The notes beneath the pieces are model-generated. The model did not search any database, had not been told where the DNA came from, and saw only the letters and a program-made list of their open reading frames with translations. This document shows positions 7,112-14,309 of a DNA stretch of 64,000 nt, one piece after another. How positions within the stretch are numbered: position 1 is the stretch's first letter; every line of letters begins with the position of its first letter. The stretch comes from Viridibacterium sp035456105 (GTDB lineage: Bacteria > Pseudomonadota > Gammaproteobacteria > Burkholderiales > Rhodocyclaceae): positions 88,332 through 152,331 of the forward strand of contig DATIDV010000004.1 of the NCBI GenBank assembly GCA_035456105.1, given 5' to 3'. A program made the position numbers and the translations under genes.

Positions 7112-7154
7112 GTAAGTTCAACTTGACATCAGAATATACGTAAGTCTATCTTAC
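7112..7154 (+). promoter_or_regulatory. Repressor-controlled rightward promoter with two operators
   Basis: Two more copies of the immunity operator lie here: GTAAG-TTCAA-CTTGA at 7112-7126 and a perfect GTAAG-N5-CTTAC at 7140-7154. A consensus -35 TTGACA (7123-7128) overlaps the first, and an 18-base spacer leads to TATCTT (7147-7152) inside the second. Binding at either site should block RNA polymerase. The promoter would drive the small-gene train and the ParB-like gene, so that operon should be silent in the lysogen and switch on at induction. Confidence 0.78.
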
Positions 7155-7189
7155 GCTCCGTTGCCCCACCCCTGACATAGGAGCCCAGC

Positions 7190-7396
7190 ATGCGTACAGC
7201 CCAAGCCCTCAGCCCAACCCGCCCCTTGCTCGGCCAGATCGAGCGCCCTGCGGTCTTCCGCACCAACCGCATTGCAGCCAAGCCGGCCCAGTCGTTCCCC
7301 AGGGGCGTCCTCGTAGATCTGCGTCCGGTTAATTGCCATTGCGGCGCCTACGTCCGTAGTGAGTGCATCTGCCACCACTCCCGCGCAACAGCGTGA
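7190..7396 (+). CDS. Hypothetical phage protein, 68 aa
   Basis: First gene after the repressor-controlled promoter, with AGGAG six bases before the ATG. The 68 residues end in a cysteine/histidine-rich stretch (NCHCGAYVRSECICHHSR), which could bind a metal ion. The N-terminal half is Pro- and Arg-rich. No family is recognised. Confidence rests on the promoter, the good ribosome binding site and the tight packing with the next gene. Confidence 0.6.
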   Translation: MRTAQALSPTRPLLGQIERPAVFRTNRIAAKPAQSFPRGVLVDLRPVNCHCGAYVRSECICHHSRATA

Positions 7397-7404
7397 GAGT
7401 GGCC

Positions 7405-7620
7405 ATGCACACGTCTGCACGCCCCGCCGAGCAGCGCATCAACTACGCCATGCGCATCAAGGTCAGTCAGATCTGGTGGCGGGCGCTGCGCTGCGAGATC
7501 ACTCCCGTCTGCGCCATTGCATTGCTGCAGATAGCAGGCCTCTCGCGCGACGGCGCCCTACGCGTCCTCGCCAAGCCGTCCCGCCACCAGCAAACGAAAG
7601 AGGCTCGCAATGCTGCTTAA
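7405..7620 (+). CDS. Hypothetical phage protein, 71 aa
   Basis: The frame opens upstream at 7363, but the ATG at 7405 is preferred because GAGAG lies six to ten bases in front of it and it avoids overlap with the previous gene. The product is basic, with a helical centre (QIWWRALRCEITPVCAIALL then QIAGLSRDGALRVLA) that could be a small helix-turn-helix or adaptor; no family is recognised. Its 3' end overlaps the next gene by 11 bases. Confidence 0.55.
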   Translation: MHTSARPAEQRINYAMRIKVSQIWWRALRCEITPVCAIALLQIAGLSRDGALRVLAKPSRHQQTKEARNAA

Positions 7621-7852
7621 CCTTGCCGTCGCAGTCGCGCTCATCCTGCTCATCCTATTGGCATGCGCCATTTACCGTGTCGGTCAGGTCAATGGCTACG
7701 ACGAAGGCTATGACGCAGGCCTGCCGAAATTCGGCGAAGTCGCACAGCTACGCGAGCAGGTCGCCAGCCTGCAGCTCACGCTCGAAACGCAAACGGCATG
7801 CGCCGCGCGCAGCTCGAAGACAGACATTCCTTTCCACCGGGCGCCGGCATGA
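7610..7852 (+). CDS. Small single-pass membrane protein, 80 aa
   Basis: The N-terminal 22 residues are a transmembrane helix (LLNLAVAVALILLILLACAI). A Gly/Asp/Tyr-rich loop (GYDEGYDAG) and a coiled-coil-like segment (EVAQLREQVASLQLTLETQT) follow. This layout, membrane anchor then short coiled coil, is seen in phage Rz-like and other small envelope proteins, but the cognate lysis genes are absent here. It overlaps the preceding gene by 11 bases and the next by four (ATGA), indicating translational coupling. Confidence 0.62.
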   Translation: MLLNLAVAVALILLILLACAIYRVGQVNGYDEGYDAGLPKFGEVAQLREQVASLQLTLETQTACAARSSKTDIPFHRAPA

Positions 7853-8055
7853 ACGGCCCAATGCCAAAGCTCGAAGAACGCACGCCGAGCGACATGCTTC
7901 TGCAGCTAGAGGACATAGCCGACCACTGCCTCAACCCCTCTGATCGCAGCTTCGTGCAAGGCCTCATCGAGCAGATGCACTGCGGCCAGGTCACAGCATT
8001 GACCCAGCACCAGCGCGACACGCTGGCGTGCATCCACAGGCAGCACTTCGCATGA
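7849..8055 (+). CDS. Hypothetical phage protein, 68 aa
   Basis: The ATG at 7849 overlaps the previous stop in an ATGA junction, and that start is preferred over one 51 bases upstream. The acidic, helical product (SDMLLQLEDIADHCLNPSDR and FVQGLIEQMHCG) belongs to no family I can name. It ends in another ATGA overlap with the following gene, so ribosomes probably pass directly from gene to gene. Confidence 0.6.
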   Translation: MNGPMPKLEERTPSDMLLQLEDIADHCLNPSDRSFVQGLIEQMHCGQVTALTQHQRDTLACIHRQHFA

Positions 8056-8276
8056 GCCTTCGACTTCCGTATGCCGACGTGAAATTCGCACGTCACGTTC
8101 TCGCACTCGGCTCACTGCGTCGTATTGACCTTGCGGACGAAGATGCCAGCGTCCTCCGCCAGGCCGCAGCGATGCTCGAAGACGAGCCGCGCCGCATCAC
8201 CCCAGGCTATCTCGATTCGTTCAACCAGGTCTGCACGCGCGTCGCGTCGCTGATCCCGCAATTGGAGGCCGCATGA
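8052..8276 (+). CDS. Hypothetical phage protein, 74 aa
   Basis: Starts at an ATGA overlap with the previous stop (ATG at 8052) and ends in another with the next gene. The product is soluble and helix-rich, with ARHVLALGSLRRIDLADEDA and SVLRQAAAMLEDEPRRI. No family is recognised. Unbroken coupling on both sides is the main argument that this is a real gene. Confidence 0.6.
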   Translation: MSLRLPYADVKFARHVLALGSLRRIDLADEDASVLRQAAAMLEDEPRRITPGYLDSFNQVCTRVASLIPQLEAA

Positions 8277-8719
8277 AACACCAGCTCATCAGTGCTGCGC
8301 TGCTCTTCGCCAGCACATTCCTGCTTGTCTTCTTTCTCGGACTGCAGAGCCGCAACGTCAACTCGCACCAGTACCGCGCCGCGTTCTTCACAAGCTTCGG
8401 AATCGGCATCAGCCAGTTGATTCTCTACAAGCTCGCACCGAGCGCCGGCGCGCTGGAGATCGCCGCATACCTGCTCGGCGGGCCATTCGGGATCGTAGCT
8501 GCGATGCGGTGTCACAGCATGGTCAATCACCCTAGGCCCCACAGCCAGGTGCCACCCAAAGCTCCGCCGCCTGTGGCACGCAAAGGCTCGAACCCTGACC
8601 CAACCTATCCGAAACCACCCGCACCTCCGCCGCCCCCACCGGCGCGCGACATCCGAGGACGCACACCGGTCATCGCTCAGCCGACGCCCGAGCCATGCAG
8701 CTCCAGGGCGACGACGTGA
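8273..8719 (+). CDS. Membrane protein with proline-rich tail, 148 aa
   Basis: Starts in an ATGA overlap with the previous gene. Two or three hydrophobic segments lie near residues 5-25 (SAALLFASTFLLVFFLGL), 42-55 and 60-78 (ALEIAAYLLGGPFGIVAAMR). A cytoplasmic or periplasmic tail rich in proline follows, including a run of six prolines near residue 118. Phage membrane proteins of this size can serve as holins or exclusion proteins; neither is supported beyond topology. The 3' end overlaps the next gene by 25 bases. Confidence 0.6.
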   Translation: MKHQLISAALLFASTFLLVFFLGLQSRNVNSHQYRAAFFTSFGIGISQLILYKLAPSAGALEIAAYLLGGPFGIVAAMRCHSMVNHPRPHSQVPPKAPPPVARKGSNPDPTYPKPPAPPPPPPARDIRGRTPVIAQPTPEPCSSRATT

Positions 8720-8907
8720 AGAACCTCATTGATGCCAGACGCATCGCAGGGGATCACAACATGTTCGTCTTCCACGCCAGCGACTGCTTTCTGTTGTACC
8801 GACGACTACCGCATCAAGACCGCGGCACCCGACTGGGCCGCACAACCACAACCCCGGCGCTTCTGAAGCTCGTTGAGCGATGCGCCAAGACATCGAAGGA
8901 GCATTGA
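8695..8907 (+). CDS. Hypothetical phage protein, 70 aa
   Basis: The product is basic, with a likely beta-rich centre (NMFVFHASDCFLLYRR) and a C-terminal helix (ALLKLVERCAKTSKEH). It begins inside the 3' end of the membrane protein gene and stops four bases before the ParB-like ATG, so it belongs to the same coupled operon. The family is unknown; the sequence resembles other small proteins encoded just before phage ParB-like genes, but I cannot name one. Confidence 0.55.
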   Translation: MQLQGDDVKNLIDARRIAGDHNMFVFHASDCFLLYRRLPHQDRGTRLGRTTTTPALLKLVERCAKTSKEH

Positions 8908-8910
8908 GCC

Positions 8911-11163
8911 ATGGCAAAGAAACAACCCGCTGCAGCCCCCGCTGTGCAGACGTCTGCATCCAGCACGCCTGCACGCTTCGAATACATCGATCTGCGCGCC
9001 CTGCACCCGAGCCCCACGAATCCGCGCAAGACCTTTGATGCGGACAAGCTGCAGGCACTTGCCGACACCATCCAGGCGCACGGAATTGTCCAGCCGATTA
9101 CCGTGCGGGCATGGCCTGCGCACTACACCGCAACCTGGTCATCATCACCCGCGCCGCGTTACGAGATCGTAGCCGGCGAACGTCGCTTTCGCGCTGCCAG
9201 CATGATCCTGCTCGATCAGGCGCCGTGCATGATCCACGAGTTGGCCGACGCACAAGTGCTCGCCATCCAGATCATCGAGAACCTTCAGCGCAGCGACCTG
9301 GACGAACTCGAAGAGGCGGAAGGCTATCGCACCATGATGGCTGAGCCCTACAACTACACCGTCGACCAGCTGGCCGAACAAGTGGGACAGAGCCGCAGCT
9401 ACCTCTATGCCCGCCTCAAGCTCCTGGACCTGTGCGGCGACGTACGCGACGCGGTGCGCAACAAGATCATCGACGCGTCACGTGCCCTGCTCATTGCGCG
9501 CATCCCCGCACCCTCGCTGCAAGTCAAGGCGCTGAAGGCAATCACTCAGCCGACCACGCAGGCCGAAGCACTCAGCCATCGTAGCGCCAAGCTTCATATC
9601 CAGAACAGCTTCATGAAGCCCTTCGACGCAAACGTGCGCTGGGATCTGGCAGACACGGACCTCATCCCAATCGCTGGCGCTTGCAACACCTGCCCCAAGC
9701 GCACCAGCGTGAATGTCGAACTGTTCGGTGACGTAGAGAAGGATCTCTGTACGGACACCGACTGCTTTGCGGGAAAGGCTACGGCGTACCGCTGCAAGGT
9801 GGTTGCCGAGGCGCAGGCGAGTGGGCGCGAGGTGATCACCGGCGACGACGCCAAGAAGGCAATGCCCTCCAGCACGAGCCACATGCCGCAACACACGCGG
9901 ATTGATGACCCTTGCTACGACGTAGCCGAGAGCGAGTGCATTGACGAGGACGAATGGCCGACGGTCGCCCAGCTCATCGAGAAATACAAACTCGACGTAT
10001 CGCCCATCCTCATCGAGAACCGCCACACCGGAGCCTTCATTGAAGCCATAGCGAACAGTGCTCTGCAAGCTGCCCTGAAGAAGGTTGGCATATTCGACGA
10101 CGGCTCGGGATCAAACAGCCTGAACGAAAACCCGGACCTGGACCACAACCAGTCGCAGCTCGACTCAGCCAAGAACGACCCGCACCAGCGCCTGCGCGAC
10201 GAGCGCGAGAATAGACTTGAGCGCCGCAAGTCGCTTCACCTCCGCATTCGCACGGCCTTGGACGAACACCTGGCAGCAGGCTCCGAAGTCGATATCGAAG
10301 ACATCCGACTGGTCGCACTGACCACACTGCATCAAGCGATCGAGTACGGCGACAGCGACTCTCTGCAAGACCTGCTGTTGAGCGACATTGCCGAGGAGGA
10401 CCGACAAGACGCCCTCCTGGTCGAACGCGTCAATGCCATGAACATACAGACCTTGCTGATCTTCCTTGTCGACACGGCGTTGCTCTGCATCATGTCCGAA
10501 TCCACCAACTGGCACGACGACAACGCGCCCCTGATGCCGCTCATGAATGCCATGGCCGGGCGCTACAGCGTGCCTCTCGTGGAGCCGGTATCTACTGCCG
10601 AGGAAAAGCAAATACCCCCTACGCCCGCTGCGCATGCCGGGGACCCAACCGCGCCCGCTGAAACAGTATCGGAAGCAGTGTCCGCGAGGATCGTTGAGGA
10701 GGCTCACCCGAGCCTTAAGGGCCTCTCGCCGAGCCAGGCGTGGCCCTTTCCGATCGTGACGGACGCTGCCGCTGCGAATGCTGCGCAAGCGAGTGACACA
10801 ACGGCCGACGAAACACCGGCTGCGCCGGCCAGAGCCAACGCAAAGACCAAAGGAAAGGCGGCTGCCGCCGCAAAGGAACCCAAGGTCAAGGACAAGCAGA
10901 GCAGCGGCGCTGCCGCTGGAGGCAAGGTTAAAACCCCCACGGTTGCGACGCCCGTCCTCTACACCAACCCAAGCGACGCTTCACAGACATGGACAGGCCG
11001 AGGCAGGAAGCCTGCCTGGGTGGAAATGTTCCTTGCGGACGGTGGCACGCTCGACGAGCTGCGGACTACGACGGCTAGCGACGCTGCCACGGTAGAGCGT
11101 TGCGAGAACACGTCCGACATGTTCGAGCCGGGCCAGACCGACCCAGCGGAAACGTCGGCTTGA
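8911..11163 (+). CDS. ParB-like DNA-binding protein with H-NS-type C-terminus
   Basis: A 750-residue protein. Residues 22-130 form a ParB/Srx-type N-domain (NPRK at 37-40, GERRFRA at 89-95, ENLQRSDL at 123-130). A KorB/ParB helix-turn-helix follows at 150-171 (TVDQLAEQVGQSRSYLYARL). Cysteines 258, 261, 280 and 285 suggest a zinc site. A long acidic middle leads to an Ala/Lys-rich linker, then a final 60-residue segment with TWTGRGRKPAWV, the H-NS-family DNA-contact motif. In the ParB superfamily the N-domain acts as a CTPase or nuclease. The role here (genome organisation, silencing or partition) is inferred. Last large gene of the operator-controlled operon. Confidence 0.82.
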   Translation: MAKKQPAAAPAVQTSASSTPARFEYIDLRALHPSPTNPRKTFDADKLQALADTIQAHGIVQPITVRAWPAHYTATWSSSPAPRYEIVAGERRFRAASMILLDQAPCMIHELADAQVLAIQIIENLQRSDLDELEEAEGYRTMMAEPYNYTVDQLAEQVGQSRSYLYARLKLLDLCGDVRDAVRNKIIDASRALLIARIPAPSLQVKALKAITQPTTQAEALSHRSAKLHIQNSFMKPFDANVRWDLADTDLIPIAGACNTCPKRTSVNVELFGDVEKDLCTDTDCFAGKATAYRCKVVAEAQASGREVITGDDAKKAMPSSTSHMPQHTRIDDPCYDVAESECIDEDEWPTVAQLIEKYKLDVSPILIENRHTGAFIEAIANSALQAALKKVGIFDDGSGSNSLNENPDLDHNQSQLDSAKNDPHQRLRDERENRLERRKSLHLRIRTALDEHLAAGSEVDIEDIRLVALTTLHQAIEYGDSDSLQDLLLSDIAEEDRQDALLVERVNAMNIQTLLIFLVDTALLCIMSESTNWHDDNAPLMPLMNAMAGRYSVPLVEPVSTAEEKQIPPTPAAHAGDPTAPAETVSEAVSARIVEEAHPSLKGLSPSQAWPFPIVTDAAAANAAQASDTTADETPAAPARANAKTKGKAAAAAKEPKVKDKQSSGAAAGGKVKTPTVATPVLYTNPSDASQTWTGRGRKPAWVEMFLADGGTLDELRTTTASDAATVERCENTSDMFEPGQTDPAETSA

Positions 11164-11287
11164 CCACCAGCAACGAATCAGCAAAGCGGCAGCGCCCTCG
11201 CCTCAAGGGGCGTCGCGCTCGCCGCCTCAAACCAATTACCGGACTTTCGTGCGGCACGACGTCGCACGATCAAGAGGCGCATTGATC

Positions 11288-11587
11288 ATGACCGCAGAAC
11301 AGACTCCCTTCATCGATGCCGTGCAGGCCGGCGATATCCTGGGCGTACATGCGAACACCATCTACGAGATGATCGACGAAGGCCTGCTTGCTGCCGCCAA
11401 GGTTGGCAAGTCGTGGCGACTTCGTCGGCAGGACGTCGACAACTATCTGAGCAATCAGATCGAAGAGCAGACGCGGCAGCGCAAGGAACGGAAGCAGAAT
11501 GCAGAAAGGCCGGGGACGCTGCCAGTTGTCATGGCGCGCCGCCGGCCTCGAAAAGCTGACTCATTCGCTCTACCCAAATTTGGATAG
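11288..11587 (+). CDS. Excisionase-family HTH protein
   Basis: A 99-residue protein with a MerR-like excisionase helix-turn-helix: DAVQAGDILGVHANTIYEMI, then EGLLAAAKVGKSWRLRRQDV. This is the HTH_17 pattern of Xis-type and related binding proteins. A basic tail follows (RQRKERKQ). The frame begins upstream at 11249, but the ATG at 11288 starts right before the domain, with GAGG upstream. Last gene of the rightward operon, so it would be made on induction, when an excision factor is needed for the integrase at 12693. Confidence 0.75.
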   Translation: MTAEQTPFIDAVQAGDILGVHANTIYEMIDEGLLAAAKVGKSWRLRRQDVDNYLSNQIEEQTRQRKERKQNAERPGTLPVVMARRRPRKADSFALPKFG

Positions 11588-11601
11588 ATGTACTGAAACT
11601 G

Positions 11602-12666
11602 CTAGACCAAGTTTGTGATCACGTGATCAGCAATCTTGTCGTACTCTTTAGCCATCTTCTGCATCAGTTCCGTCTGATTTTTTGCCCACTGGCCACGTCC
11701 GCGCAGTGCATTTGTGGGCCTTCTCTTCGACAAATATGCAATTGGCACATTCTGAATAATGCTGTCTGGCGCCATGACGTTCAAGTCCTCAATGGCACCA
11801 ACATTATCCCCTGTCACGAACGACGGCACGGCTTGGTAGGTGCGAATTCCTGCGTTCAAGGGAGGTATTAACCGGGTCAGCACTGCATCAGTGATCGTCC
11901 GATGATGTTCGGCGTCCGCCCCTACCTCATGCTTCACGCCCTGATACTTCCTCGTATCAAACCCGTTGAAGATCCACCCACCAAATTTCGGATGGCCCTT
12001 CATCGCAATAAGTTTGTCGCTTGGGTTCGAGGCCAGATACCGCTGCGTACCCTGCTCCCAGTCGCGGATGAAAATTGGAAGCATTTCTCCGATGAGCCCG
12101 ACGCAATACGACGAAAACAAATCCGGAGTACACGGCACCAAGAAATAGTCGGAGCAGTACAGAGCCGACCTTACCAAGGTATTGAACGAAGGCGGCAGGT
12201 CAATCAAGACATAGTCATATTTCACTTTGGTGTTCGCCGAAGCCCGATCAGCTATCAGCTGCGGCAAGATGAAGCGGTACAGGCCCGCGCCGCTAATCAC
12301 GTCAGTACCCACGCTCAAGATATCTGAGAACGTATTGAGCCAGAAATCGCCTGGCACAATATGAAGATCTCCACGCTTCGTTTTCTCTTTTGTCAGGAAG
12401 GTATGCACTGTCCCCGGCGCATTCTGCTGAATATACGGAAGCGCAAAGGCCTTAATGGTCTGTCCCAGCGGATACTGGGCGGAGGTCTGAAGCAGCTGCG
12501 AGAACTCCTGCGAACCCAAACACGCAATTGATAGATTGCACTGCGGGTCGAAGTCAATAAGCAGTACTGACTTGCCTTTGTCGGCAAGCGAAACTGCCAA
12601 GTTCCAAATAATCGTGGTCTTGCCGACGCCACCCTTGTTATTGAAAACTGAAATTGACTTGCTCAT
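11602..12666 (-). CDS. Solitary ParA-family ATPase in prophage cargo position
   Basis: A 354-residue P-loop ATPase of the ParA/MinD type. The deviant Walker A is KGGVGKTT at residues 11-18, the switch DFDPQCNL comes near 47, and a Walker B-like DYVLIDLPPS lies in the middle. The start at 12666, where GGGGG precedes the ATG, is preferred over one ten codons upstream. It is convergent with the excisionase gene and lies between it and the integrase. Its base composition is visibly more AT-rich than that of its neighbours, suggesting separate acquisition. No ParB partner gene adjoins it; the only ParB-like protein is on the opposite strand. Function unknown. Confidence 0.8.
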   Translation of the reverse strand: MSKSISVFNNKGGVGKTTIIWNLAVSLADKGKSVLLIDFDPQCNLSIACLGSQEFSQLLQTSAQYPLGQTIKAFALPYIQQNAPGTVHTFLTKEKTKRGDLHIVPGDFWLNTFSDILSVGTDVISGAGLYRFILPQLIADRASANTKVKYDYVLIDLPPSFNTLVRSALYCSDYFLVPCTPDLFSSYCVGLIGEMLPIFIRDWEQGTQRYLASNPSDKLIAMKGHPKFGGWIFNGFDTRKYQGVKHEVGADAEHHRTITDAVLTRLIPPLNAGIRTYQAVPSFVTGDNVGAIEDLNVMAPDSIIQNVPIAYLSKRRPTNALRGRGQWAKNQTELMQKMAKEYDKIADHVITNLV

Positions 12667-12692
12667 GCCCCAGCCCCCTGATATTGAATTGT

Positions 12693-13847
12693 TCATCGTG
12701 CTGCATTTCTTGAATGCCTGATTTTCTCTGCCAAGCGGTTTGGCCGCAGGTTAGCGTATCTTTTTAACATGCGCGGATCAGTGTGACCAGTGATTGAGGC
12801 AATCTCTGTATCGTTCAATTCCGTCGTTTCGAACAGGCGACTAGTGGCTTCGTGCCGGATGTCGTGAAGCGATAAATCCTCGCAGCCAGCAGCATCGTAG
12901 GCGGAGATCATCCGATGCGAAATGAGGTTGGACAATTTCTTGAGCGCATCGGGATCGATATCACCATCCCACCACGGAAACAGCCGCCCGCCCTTGCCTG
13001 CTTCCAGGCATCGCCGCTGCAGGATCTCTTCCATCCGGTCAGTCATGATTGGCACCTGACGCTTCTGCCCGTTCTTGGTCTCATCGAGGTTTACTGACCG
13101 GCCGGCAAAGCTGATCTGATCTTCGGTCAGCGTGACCATCTCGCGGAGACGCATACACGAGTCAAGCGCCAGGTGATGCAGGTCGAGTCGTGCGCACCCT
13201 TCTGGCAACGCAAGCGGCCGCTGACGGCCCTCGGGTTTGCCACCCGACAAGACATGATCAATCCGCGCCTCTTCGCCCTCCTCCAGCCGGCGATCACGCT
13301 CAACGTCCACCTTGCCCTGCGCGCCTGACCTGCCAAGAACAGCCAGGTCATCACGGGTGTAAATCGAGTAGCCGCGCGGCAATCGTCGCAACGGGTGTGA
13401 CAGTAGGCCAGCGATGTTCTTGTTCGCTCCCCAGTCGCAGCACCTGGCCAGCGCCCCAACGTATTTGCGGATCGTGCCCGGCGCAAGGTTGCGCTCGCGC
13501 TTCATGCTGGTGACCCACGCCTCCGCCCAGTCGTAGTTCAGCTTCACCAAAGGTAGGCCACCGTCATGCAGGAGGATGTAACCCAAGAGCAGGTCATCGT
13601 CGGACTTCACCGCGACGGCGCTGAGGTATGCGCGGATCGCTGCACCCAGCGTCGCCACCTTCTCCCGCGACTCAGTGACGAGATCCGGCGGCACGATGCC
13701 CTTGTCGAGCAAAGCCTCGATGCGCGCGCACACCTGGTCGCCCTCCGCCTCGGTGTCGAACGTCATCGATACCGGATTCGGAAGCAAGGGCTTGCGCTTG
13801 ATGACGAATTCCCACGTGCCGTTTGCACGCTGTCTTTTTGATGCCAA
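12693..13847 (-). CDS. int: Tyrosine integrase
   Basis: A 384-residue site-specific recombinase that integrates and excises the element. All catalytic residues are visible: R233 in CMRLREM, K258 in ETKNGQKRQVP, H328 and R331 in LHDIRHEATSRLFE, H355 in TGHTDPRM, and nucleophile Y364 in LKRYANL. The N-terminal part holds a SAM-like core-binding domain. The start appears to be TTG with GGAGG eight bases upstream. The gene lies about 140 bases from the tRNA-Cys 3' end and points away from it, the classic geometry for integration into a tRNA. Confidence 0.93.
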   Translation of the reverse strand: MASKRQRANGTWEFVIKRKPLLPNPVSMTFDTEAEGDQVCARIEALLDKGIVPPDLVTESREKVATLGAAIRAYLSAVAVKSDDDLLLGYILLHDGGLPLVKLNYDWAEAWVTSMKRERNLAPGTIRKYVGALARCCDWGANKNIAGLLSHPLRRLPRGYSIYTRDDLAVLGRSGAQGKVDVERDRRLEEGEEARIDHVLSGGKPEGRQRPLALPEGCARLDLHHLALDSCMRLREMVTLTEDQISFAGRSVNLDETKNGQKRQVPIMTDRMEEILQRRCLEAGKGGRLFPWWDGDIDPDALKKLSNLISHRMISAYDAAGCEDLSLHDIRHEATSRLFETTELNDTEIASITGHTDPRMLKRYANLRPNRLAEKIRHSRNAAR

Positions 13848-13938
13848 TGTACTGGCCTCCCCGCCTAGTAATCCGAAGGACGGGTGGTTATAGCATTTTT
13901 GCGGGTGGATGGAGGGGGTTTTGCGGGGGCATAGACGT

Positions 13939-13962
13939 AAAAAAGCCCGCTTCGGCGGGCTT
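13939..13962 (-). terminator. Terminator downstream of the tRNA genes
   Basis: The stem AAGCCCGC (13943-13950), loop TTCG and GCGGGCTT (13955-13962) is bordered by an A-run on the low side, giving a U-tract on the minus strand. It lies 28 bases beyond the CCA end of tRNA-Cys and would end the uvrC-pgsA-tRNA transcript. Because it lies on the prophage side of the tRNA, it was probably supplied by the element. Confidence 0.82.
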
Positions 13963-13989
13963 AGATGTTACGTAACTACTTGATTTATT

Positions 13990-14031
13990 TGGAGGCGCGG
14001 CCCAGAGTCGAACTGGGCTAACCGGATTTGC
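13990..14031. other. Predicted attachment site core in tRNA-Cys 3' half
   Basis: The junction between element and chromosome coincides with the 3' end of tRNA-Cys. By analogy with other tRNA-targeting integrases, the identity block shared by attL and attR should be part of the tRNA 3' half, within the segment from the anticodon to CCA. The duplicate copy would be at the far, unseen end of the element, so its exact extent cannot be set here. Confidence 0.5.
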
Positions 14032-14063
14032 AATCCGGGGCATAACCGCTTTGCTACCGCGCC
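13990..14063 (-). tRNA. tRNA-Cys (GCA)
   Basis: A 74-base tRNA with encoded CCA (13990-13992). The acceptor stem GGCGCGG pairs with CCGCGCC, and the T arm contains GTTCGACTC. The anticodon GCA lies at 14029-14031. It follows tRNA-Gly on the same strand by 76 bases, as in the glyW-cysT order of other proteobacteria downstream of pgsA. Its 3' end is the presumed prophage integration site, and the gene remains complete on this side. Confidence 0.97.
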
Positions 14064-14139
14064 TCGCGGACAAGCATTAAACCGCACTTGCTTCCAACTA
14101 AAAAGGGAAAGCGGCGTTTTGCTTTCCCTTCTTTGAATT

Positions 14140-14215
14140 TGGAGCGGGAAAAGAGTCTCGAACTCTCGACCTCAACCTTGGCAAGGTTGCGCTCTACCAA
14201 CTGAGCTATTCCCGC
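14140..14215 (-). tRNA. tRNA-Gly (GCC)
   Basis: A 76-base tRNA with encoded CCA (14140-14142). The acceptor GCGGGAA pairs with TTCCCGC, the D arm reads AGCTCAGTTGGTAGAGC, and the anticodon GCC lies at 14180-14182. It sits between pgsA and tRNA-Cys on the same strand and is probably processed from the uvrC-pgsA transcript or a local promoter. Confidence 0.97.
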
Positions 14216-14309
14216 GATGAGAGGTGCGCATTTTAATACAGCATCCAGAATTGTCAAGCTTCGCCGCGCACTTTTCTTCGCGCTAAAAGTCGCCACGACG
14301 AGCGCGGGA

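Larger units (their letters stand above)
1..13989. mobile_element. Integrated prophage, integrase-proximal part
   Basis: The segment holds phage hallmark genes: terminase small subunit, tail-Z-like protein, primase-helicase, CII-like regulator, divergent Cro-like and repressor genes with shared operators, excisionase and tyrosine integrase. It ends exactly where chromosomal tRNA-Cys begins, and everything beyond is ordinary core genome. The left end is outside the window; most head, tail and lysis genes must lie there. The integrase lies next to the tRNA 3' end, the usual arrangement for tRNA-targeting elements. The right boundary at the tRNA is inferred from gene content, because the matching attachment repeat is not in the window. 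Confidence 0.92.

Noticed and set aside
11160..11285. 41-codon frame from TTG overlapping the ParB-like stop
   Set aside because: Basic low-complexity translation, no ribosome binding site and no sign of coding; kept only as a possibility between the ParB-like and excisionase genes.
11602..12666. ParA and ParB-like genes as one plasmid-type partition operon
   Set aside because: They are on opposite strands, separated by the excisionase gene and differ in base composition; a functional pair remains possible but is not shown.
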